Shown one piece after another: positions 1 to 5,314 of a DNA stretch of 5,314 nt. Source of the stretch: Planctomycetota bacterium (GTDB taxonomy: Bacteria; Planctomycetota; PLA2; JAEUHO01); the NCBI GenBank assembly GCA_029213105.1, contig JARGNS010000030.1:10332-15645 (forward strand), written 5' to 3'. Position 1 is the stretch's first letter. Every line of letters begins with the position of its first letter. The position numbers and the translations under genes are program-made. The notes under the pieces were generated by a model. That model saw only the letters and a list, made by a program, of their open reading frames with translations. It had not been told where the DNA came from and searched no databases.

Positions 1-6
1 GGAGAG
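1..6 (+). promoter_or_regulatory. Ribosome binding site of the response regulator gene
   Basis: GGAGAG lies 5 bases before the ATG at 12, a good purine-rich Shine-Dalgarno match at slightly short spacing. It supports the ATG as the true start. The promoter lies outside the window, so it is not known whether this gene is first in its operon. Confidence 0.7.
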
Positions 7-11
7 AACCC

Positions 12-694
<683 letters not shown>

Positions 695-707
<13 letters not shown>

Positions 708-2542
708 GCGGCGGACGTCCCCGACGCCGCGGCATTCTCGGCCGCCCCCTGCTGCTGTTCGCGGTGCTGCTGCTCGGCCCGGCGGCCGGCTTCTGCGTGC
801 TCGGCTGGAACAGCGTCGTGCGGGAGCATGTGTTCCGCGTGCGGGAGATGCACCGCGGGGCGCAGGACCTGCTCGCACGCCGGATGCACGATGCCGTCGT
901 CGAGCTCGAGCGCATCCGCCTGGCCGAGACGGATCGCGACTACTTCGAGTACCAGAGCGAGTACCTGCCGCAGGGGCAGGTGACCCAGCAGCTCGGCTTC
1001 CAGGCCAGCACGCTCAACCGTGCCTCGGCCGACTCGCGCATCCTCGGCTGGTTCAGCTGGGAGTTGCACCGCGGCAAGGCCTGGAACAAGCCGGAGGTGT
1101 TCCCCGAGAGCAATCAGGAACTCCGCGACACGTTCACGCCCGCGTACGGCCAGGCCCTGCGGCAGCGCGTCCAGCGGGCGCCGAAGGATGCGGACCTACG
1201 CACGGGCCGTGGCCGCAAGGCCAGCTACTCCCAGCGTGTCGTCTCCGCCAACGAGGAGAGCGGGGCCCTTCAGGAGGATCTCGAACTCCAGCGTCGGGGC
1301 GCACAGGCAGAGGACCTCCAGTATCTGGAGAACTTCAAGAAGCGCGCGCGCGACGCCAAGATCGAGGTGCGCTACTCGCCGTTCCGCTACCTCGCACGGC
1401 CCAAGACCGTGCCCGGGCCGACGATGATCGCGTGGCGCATGGTCTGGATTCCCGCGGAGCAGAAGCGCTTCCGCGAGGTCAAGCACGACCGCTGGCTGAT
1501 CCAGGGCTACATCCTCGATCCCGGCACCATGTTCCCGACGGAGTGGGAGTCGATGGGCACGTCGGAGATCGTGCGCGGCGATCGCATCGGCACGCCCCAT
1601 GGCCGCGGCGTGTTCACGCGCTCGCTGGCCCTCGCCCTGGACGCGGAGATCGCCGGCGTCACGGCCCTGCCCGGTGGGCTGCCCTCGGTCTACGACCCCC
1701 AACTCGAACTCGCGGCCCGCGCGGACCTGGGGCAGGCCCGCAAGCGTTGGGTGAATGCACGCAATCGCTTCCTGTTCCTGGTCGCAGGCCTCGTGTTCGT
1801 CGTGGCGGTCGGGTTCTTCGTGCTCGTGCGCAGTGTGCGGCGGGAGGTCGTGCTGGCGAGTCGCAAGGAGGACTTCGTCGCCGCCATCACCCACGAGCTC
1901 AAGACCCCACTCACCGGCATCCGCATGTACGCCGACATGCTGCGCGAGGGCTGGGTGCAGAGTCCGGAGATGGCCGACACCTACGCCACGCGCATCCTGG
2001 AGGAGACGGAGCGGCTCGGCCATCTCGTCAACCAGGTGCTGGACCTGGCCGCCCTGGAGCGTGGCGTGGCCTCCTTGAATGCGCAGATGGGGGACCTCGG
2101 GGAGGCCGTCGCCAGTGCGGTCGCCCTGCTGCAGGCCAAGGCCGACGAGGCGGGGGTGGCCCTGCATACGGAGGTGGCCGAGGGTGTACCGGAGTTCCCC
2201 TTCGATCCCCAGCTCGTGCGCCCGATGGTCCTGAACCTGGTCGACAATGCGATCAAGTACAGCGCCAAGGCCGAGGTGAAGCAGGTCACGGTCGGCGTGC
2301 GCAAGGAGGGGGAGCGCGTGATCCTCTCCGTGGCCGACCGCGGCATCGGCATCGACCCGAAGGCACGCAAGATGGTCTTCGAGCCGTTCCAGCGTGCCGG
2401 CGACGAAATGACCCGTGAGGCGCCGGGCGTCGGAATCGGCCTGGCGCTCGTCAAGCGCTATGCCGAGGCCCACAACGCCCGGGTGCACCTGGCCAGCGAG
2501 CCGGGCGCCGGCACGACCGTCGAGGTGCGCTTCAAGCTCTAG
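695..2542 (+). CDS. Membrane sensor histidine kinase, partner of the upstream regulator
   Basis: This 615-residue kinase should sense a signal outside the cytoplasmic membrane, autophosphorylate and pass phosphate to the regulator encoded just before it. An Arg-rich N-terminus precedes membrane segment 1 (about 18-38). An extracytoplasmic region of about 320 residues follows, then membrane segment 2 (about 359-378). The kinase core is complete: H-box with His400 in ITHELKTPL, N-box with Asn514 and Asn518, G1 with Asp548 in DRGIGID, F-box FEPF at 562-565, and G2 GVGIGLALV at 578-586. Only some 20 residues separate segment 2 from the H-box region, so there is no HAMP domain. The sensor region has likely helical stretches at about 43-80 and 192-222, then a β-like part (about 223-285) containing WLIQGYILDP. 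I recall a similar layout in planctomycete kinases but cannot name the domain. The GTG start rests on a strong purine-rich site and the 13-base overlap. Confidence 0.95.
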
Positions 2543-2584
2543 CCAGCTTGTTGTGCGAAGCTTGCCCTGCGGGCCGCGGGCTTC
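2533..2584 (+). terminator. Possible weak terminator or attenuating hairpins after the kinase gene
   Basis: Two inverted repeats follow one another. CAAGCT (2533-2538) and AGCTTG (2545-2550) can form a 6-bp stem with a 6-base loop spanning the kinase stop codon. GAAGC (2557-2561) and GCTTC (2580-2584) can enclose an inner GCCC/GGGC pair (2564-2567 with 2571-2574). AGCTTG occurs again at 2559-2564, so CAAGCT could pair with either copy. There is no T-tract beyond a short TTGT, so intrinsic termination would be weak. The structure could equally be an RNA processing or stability element between kinase and phosphatase genes. It is seen by eye; no folding energy was calculated. Confidence 0.3.
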
Positions 2585-2585
2585 T

Positions 2586-2596
2586 GGGGGTAGAAC
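2586..2596 (+). promoter_or_regulatory. Possible -10-like element before the phosphatase gene
   Basis: The string GGGGGTAGAAC ends in TAGAAC, 6 bases before the GTG at 2603. That spacing is what a -10 box directing a leaderless or nearly leaderless transcript would show. The same GGGGTAGA string recurs before the next gene at 3280-3287. There is no recognisable -35 box, and TAGAAC misses the final T of the usual TANNNT pattern. The G-run could instead serve as a ribosome binding site, though at 12 bases from the start it is rather distant. Confidence 0.22.
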
Positions 2597-2602
2597 CGGG
2601 CC

Positions 2603-3286
2603 GTGCCGTTCGCAGGAGTCACGCTCGGAGTCGCCTCGTGGGATCAGGAGATCCTGCACGCGATCAACTGCGGCCTCAGCGGGCCGTGGGCCGATGCGAT
2701 CCTGTTGACCTTGCAGCGTTCCGTGGTCGGCATCGCGGCCATGTTGATTGCGATCGGGCTCGTCTGGGACCGCGATCGGCGCGTGGGCCTGCAAGCGTTT
2801 GTCACCGCGCTGGCCGCGTACGGCCTCTGCATGGGGGTCGCGGACCTCGCCTGGCACGCGCACTACCGCGCCCGGCCCGGTCGTGCGGCGGACGTCGTGC
2901 TCCGCAGTCCAGCCGAGATCGCCACATGCGAGCGGCAGCCGCAGGCCGTCGTCGTGCGCAAGCATGTGTCGCGGCGCTCCGGCATGCCCAGCCGGCATGC
3001 ACTCAGCTCCGGCGTCTTCGCGGCCACCATGCTGCTCGCCAGCCGCGGCCTCGGTCTGGTGGCGTGCCTCTATGCCCTGCTCGTGGCGATGGCGCGCGTC
3101 TACTCCGGGGTCCACTGGCCATCGGATGTCCTCGTCGGACTGGCGGTCGGGGGCGCCGCAGGCTGGCTCGTCTGGCGCAGCGTGCCCTGGGTGTTCGGCC
3201 GCTTCGGGCGCCGACGATGGGTCGAGGATCCAGCCATGGCGCCCGAATCGACGTCCGGCTCCCGTCCCGAGGACACCCCGGGGTAG
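2603..3286 (+). CDS. PAP2-family integral membrane phosphatase
   Basis: This 227-residue protein belongs to the phosphatidic-acid-phosphatase type 2 family, whose members remove phosphate from lipid phosphates or pyrophosphates such as undecaprenyl pyrophosphate, using a His nucleophile. Motif C2 is Pro129-Ser130-Arg131-His132. Motif C3 is Arg165 with five residues to His171 (nucleophile) and three more to Asp175. Motif C1 is visible as Arg91-Pro92, but the family Lys seven residues earlier is Trp84. Hydrophobic segments lie at about 41-55, 64-84, 134-147, 150-163 and 176-192, placing the active site at a membrane face. A polar loop of about 35 residues separates C1 from C2, and the C-terminal 30 residues are hydrophilic. 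The GTG start gives a full-length family member. It lies 60 bases after the kinase and could share that transcript. The substrate cannot be read from the sequence. Confidence 0.88.
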   Translation: MPFAGVTLGVASWDQEILHAINCGLSGPWADAILLTLQRSVVGIAAMLIAIGLVWDRDRRVGLQAFVTALAAYGLCMGVADLAWHAHYRARPGRAADVVLRSPAEIATCERQPQAVVVRKHVSRRSGMPSRHALSSGVFAATMLLASRGLGLVACLYALLVAMARVYSGVHWPSDVLVGLAVGGAAGWLVWRSVPWVFGRFGRRRWVEDPAMAPESTSGSRPEDTPG

Positions 3287-3289
3287 ACT
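3280..3289 (+). promoter_or_regulatory. Possible -10-like element TAGACT overlapping the phosphatase stop
   Basis: TAGACT at 3284-3289 fits the TANNNT -10 pattern and is preceded by GGGG, as is TAGAAC at 2591-2596. Its first three bases are also the stop codon of the phosphatase gene. Transcription starting about 7 bases downstream would give a leader of roughly 27 bases before the GTG at 3324. No -35 box is evident, so this may be coincidence. Confidence 0.22.
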
Positions 3290-3323
3290 CGGCGCTTCCC
3301 GTGGAACGGGGCGCATTGCCATC

Positions 3324-4172
3324 GTGGATGTCATTACCTGCCATCGGCTGAAGCTCCTGGGCCTCGACCCGGATGCCCTTCCTGGCAGCTCCCACGCGGA
3401 GCGCGCCCAGGCCATCTACGCCTCGTTCCTCGAGCGCATCCCGTACGAGAACCTCTCGAACAACCGCGCGGTGACGGCCGACCCCGAGGTGTGCGAGCGC
3501 TGGCCGCGAGCCACCGATCGGATGCTGCGCGAGAATCAGGTGCATGGGCTCGGCGGCACGAGCTTTTCGATGTCGTACGCCTTGCGCGATCTCATGCGCG
3601 GCGCCGGCCTCACGGCGCATTGCACGTTGGGCTACAACCTCGTCACCGAGCAGGCGCACGCCGCGGTCGTGCTCTACGCGGAGGACGGTCCGCTCCTCTA
3701 CGACCCCGCGCTGCTCGTGTGCGGCCCCATCCCGGTGCGGCCCGGCGGGGTGCTCGAGGATCCCCTCGGCACCGTACGCCTGGAACCACGCGTCGGTCCG
3801 ACGCTGACCGTGACGATCCGGATGCACTGTGGCGATCGCGCGCTGCGCCCGGGCGAGGAGCTCTTCGAGCCGCCCTTCGCCGGCGGCGGCGCACGGGCGA
3901 TCTATTCGATCATCCCGATTCCCGCACCCCCGCAGAGCTTCCGGCAGGCCTGGCTCGCGTCCTTCTACCGCGGCCGGCCCATGCCCCTGCGGCTCGCCCG
4001 GCGGGTCGGGGACCGGATCCTGCGCTACGGCGAACGACCCGGGAGCATCGAGATCCTGGGCGCCACCAAGCGCGAGGAGGTGCCGGTGGGATCCGATGCG
4101 GCGCACCATCTGCACGGCATGTTCGGCATCGAAGAGGACTGCCTGCAGGCCTGGTTCGACCGCCGTCGCTGA
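3324..4172 (+). CDS. Arylamine N-acetyltransferase (NAT)-like protein with Ser in place of the catalytic Cys
   Basis: This 282-residue protein has the layout and length of the NAT family (Acetyltransf_2 fold), cytoplasmic enzymes that move an acetyl group from acetyl-CoA to arylamines through a Cys-His-Asp triad. Seen here: the RIPYEN motif at 38-43, a Gly-Gly active-site loop at 77-78, His112 in QAHAAVVLY, and Asp127 in LLYDPALL. The His-Asp spacing of 15 matches known NATs (107/122). The loop reads GGTSFS, so Ser80 (codon AGC) sits where the family has Cys; the nearest cysteines, Cys57 and Cys100, are not in the loop. Ordinary NAT chemistry is therefore doubtful. The frame is intact to the end, arguing against decay. 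I chose GTG at 3324 as start because it lies 12 bases after a GGAACGGGG purine run (3303-3311) and leaves a normal N-terminus; the earlier GTG at 3301 is out of frame. The gene follows the phosphatase by 37 bases on the same strand. Confidence 0.82.
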   Translation: MDVITCHRLKLLGLDPDALPGSSHAERAQAIYASFLERIPYENLSNNRAVTADPEVCERWPRATDRMLRENQVHGLGGTSFSMSYALRDLMRGAGLTAHCTLGYNLVTEQAHAAVVLYAEDGPLLYDPALLVCGPIPVRPGGVLEDPLGTVRLEPRVGPTLTVTIRMHCGDRALRPGEELFEPPFAGGGARAIYSIIPIPAPPQSFRQAWLASFYRGRPMPLRLARRVGDRILRYGERPGSIEILGATKREEVPVGSDAAHHLHGMFGIEEDCLQAWFDRRR

Positions 4173-4176
4173 GAGC

Positions 4177-4202
4177 CGGGCATCAGGCCCGTCTTGCGGG
4201 CC
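4177..4202. terminator. Candidate bidirectional terminator in the convergent gap
   Basis: The 30 bases between two convergent genes hold two perfect but overlapping hairpins. CGGGC (4177-4181) pairs with GCCCG (4187-4191) around a 5-base loop. GGCCCG (4186-4191) pairs with CGGGCC (4197-4202) around the loop TCTTG. They share the middle arm, so only one can form at a time. The second directly abuts the TAG stop (4205-4203) of the - strand gene. No T-tract follows on either strand, so Rho-independent termination would rest on the GC stem alone. Position and symmetry support the call; efficiency is unknown. Confidence 0.4.
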
Positions 4203-5314
4203 CTACTGGACCTTGCGGACGATCAACAGCACGACGATGCGGTCGGAGTCCGAGCCCGGCAGCGGCAGCGGTACGAGCAAGGCCGTGTCATCGGCGAGCA
4301 GTTCGCTGTCGCGTACGTCGCTGACCGAGCGCTGGTTTCCGTCGTACCAGCGCGGGACCTCGTACACGGCCTCCGGCCGGTCGGCCTGGGGGTAGCGACG
4401 CGGCTCGATGTCGCGCAGTCGTGCGGCCCGTGTCCGGACGCGCACGAAGCGCATGCCGCCATCGCGCTCGAGCATGGGCCGCACCTCGACGAGCAACCCC
4501 TCCTCGGCCATGCCACTTACCGGCGTGAAGCGCATGGCGTCGTCGGCCAGGCGGCGGACGTTGAGGTCCTTGTTGATCGAGCGCGAGCGCAGCTGCACGA
4601 GGGCGACCTTCTGCGTGGCGCGTGCGAGCAGGTCGCGGCGGCCCGCGAAGAGGCTGTCGGCGTCCGCGAGGGGGGCGAACTCCTCGACGAGCGCGTCGCG
4701 GGCCGAGGCTGCGATCGCGTAGTTCCCGTTGCCGTTGCGCCTGTAGCCCTCGCGGGCCACCCACGTCTTCCAGCGTTCCGGGTCGACGACGCCGCTGCGG
4801 ATGCGGATCTGGTAGAGGTCGTTTTCGTGCGAGCCGAGCTTCGAGAGCGCCTGCTGCAGGCGCACATGGCCTTCCTCGCCGAGGGTGCCGGTGGCGCGGT
4901 GGTCCTGCACGACGATCGCATCGCGACCGCCGGGGCCTTCCGGGTCGACGCCGGCGAGCTGCATGAGGACCTCGGCCAGGTTGCGGTCTCGCAGGCGACG
5001 GCGGTCCGGGGCGAGAACGCCGTCGTGCACGGTCCGCAGCTCGGGCCAGGACTCGGGCAGGATCTGGTCCTCGACTTCGATCGAGAGGGAGCCGACGGGG
5101 TAGTCCCGCACGAGCAAGTCACTGGGCACCACGGGGCCGTCGGGCGTGAGCGTGCGCGGGGGATCGGGCGTCGGCGTGTCCTCGCGCGTCGTGCCGAGGA
5201 GCACGATCAGCTCGGGGTGGGTGGCGCGTGAAGCCGGGAAGGGATTGGGGAGCCCCTGGAGTACGAAGGTGCCGAAGTGGGGCACGGCGCGGTCGGCCTC
5301 GAGGACGCGCTCCG
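4203..5314 (-). CDS. Secretin-like protein with tandem C-terminal modules (partial, N-terminus beyond the window)
   Basis: The last 369 residues are visible; the frame stays open to the right edge, so GTG at 5285 is only an internal codon. Numbering from that codon as 1: a strand-turn-strand segment at 4-34 (GTFVLQGLP, then HPELIVLLGTTR) resembles the end of a secretin core, the outer-membrane pore domain of type II/III secretion. A Pro-rich linker (36-55) follows, then a compact domain at about 56-112 (LLVRDYPVG, ILPESW, DGVLAPDRR) that recalls secretin N-domains. A stretch near 275-305 (EEGLLVEVRP) and the closing segment 332-358 (DDTALLVPLPLP, then RIVVLLIVRK) again look secretin-like. Similar proteins with a YDV..L/SW pattern are familiar to me from Planctomycetota, but family membership is inference. 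The protein may be a periplasmic or outer-membrane component. The gene converges on the NAT-like gene and is unlikely to share its regulation. Product call is tentative; the reading frame itself is secure. Confidence 0.55.
   Translation of the reverse strand, partial: ERVLEADRAVPHFGTFVLQGLPNPFPASRATHPELIVLLGTTREDTPTPDPPRTLTPDGPVVPSDLLVRDYPVGSLSIEVEDQILPESWPELRTVHDGVLAPDRRRLRDRNLAEVLMQLAGVDPEGPGGRDAIVVQDHRATGTLGEEGHVRLQQALSKLGSHENDLYQIRIRSGVVDPERWKTWVAREGYRRNGNGNYAIAASARDALVEEFAPLADADSLFAGRRDLLARATQKVALVQLRSRSINKDLNVRRLADDAMRFTPVSGMAEEGLLVEVRPMLERDGGMRFVRVRTRAARLRDIEPRRYPQADRPEAVYEVPRWYDGNQRSVSDVRDSELLADDTALLVPLPLPGSDSDRIVVLLIVRKVQ

Noticed and set aside
2555..2565. AAGCTT palindrome as an operator
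   Set aside because: It is only 6 bp long, is explained by the overlapping hairpin arms, and has no second half-site at helical spacing.
3301..3303. GTG 3301 as the start of the NAT-like protein
   Set aside because: It is not in the same frame as the RIPYEN and GGTS motifs; the in-frame GTG at 3324 is preferred.
1196..3415. 739-codon open frame on the - strand opposite the kinase and phosphatase
   Set aside because: It spans two well-supported + genes and their gap. It is rich in His, Arg, Gly and Ala with no recognisable domain, as expected of the complement of high-GC codons.
3003..4115. 370-codon open frame on the - strand opposite the phosphatase end and NAT-like gene
   Set aside because: It overlaps two genes with family motifs and has no motif of its own; its ending in a run of Arg and Pro is typical of a shadow frame.
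3491..4324. 277-codon + frame over the NAT-like gene and the convergent gap
   Set aside because: It has an Arg/Ala/Gly/Pro-rich product without motifs, and would cross the gap into the antisense of the secretin-like gene.
4194..5231. 345-codon open frame on the + strand opposite the secretin-like gene
   Set aside because: It is about the same length as the - frame, so it was weighed seriously. The + product is dominated by Ala, Val, Arg, Gly, Asp and His with no fold-like pattern. The - product shows alternating β-strand patterns, Trp/Tyr/Asn/Ile use and secretin-like segments.
5283..5285. GTG 5285 (- strand) as the true start of the secretin-like gene
   Set aside because: The frame stays open to the window edge, and the residues just upstream plus the first ones downstream look like the middle of a folded domain. 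No signal peptide follows this codon.

Overview
The window is about two-thirds G+C or more, densely coded and free of mobile-element signs. It carries five genes: four on the + strand (12-4172) and one on the - strand (4203-5314) that runs off the right edge. Three of the four + genes start with GTG. The - strand gene seems to encode a secretin-like protein, which fits a two-membrane cell. The style of the sensor kinase and of the secretin-like protein recalls high-GC Planctomycetota. That placement is an impression from family resemblance, not something the sequence proves; Myxococcota or another high-GC Gram-negative lineage cannot be excluded.

Left part (12-2542): a two-component system. 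An OmpR/PhoB-type response regulator is followed, with a 13-base overlap, by a membrane histidine kinase. The kinase has two membrane segments, a large extracytoplasmic sensor region of about 320 residues that I cannot assign to a named domain, no visible HAMP domain, and complete H, N, G1, F and G2 boxes. The pair is almost certainly co-transcribed and translationally coupled. Nothing in the window says what it senses.

Middle part (2603-4172): a PAP2-family integral membrane phosphatase, then a protein of the arylamine N-acetyltransferase (NAT) fold family. The NAT-like protein keeps the family's catalytic His and Asp at the usual 15-residue spacing and the R-x-P-Y-E-N motif. The position of the catalytic Cys holds Ser (Ser80), so it is either a pseudoenzyme or has changed chemistry. 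The PAP2 protein also departs from consensus, with the Lys of motif C1 replaced by Trp. These two genes may be read from the kinase operon or from weak promoters of their own: an identical GGGGTAGA string lies just before each of them.

Right part (4203-5314): the C-terminal 369 residues of a protein convergent with the NAT-like gene. It has two similar strand-turn-strand segments about 328 residues apart, each like the end of a secretin core, which suggests tandem modules. The 30-base convergent gap holds two overlapping, mutually exclusive GC hairpins that could act as a compact bidirectional terminator.

No tRNA, rRNA, CRISPR array, insertion sequence or gene-free stretch over 300 bases was seen. 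The best candidates for something undescribed are the Ser-for-Cys NAT homologue, the tandem secretin-like protein and the unassigned kinase sensor domain.
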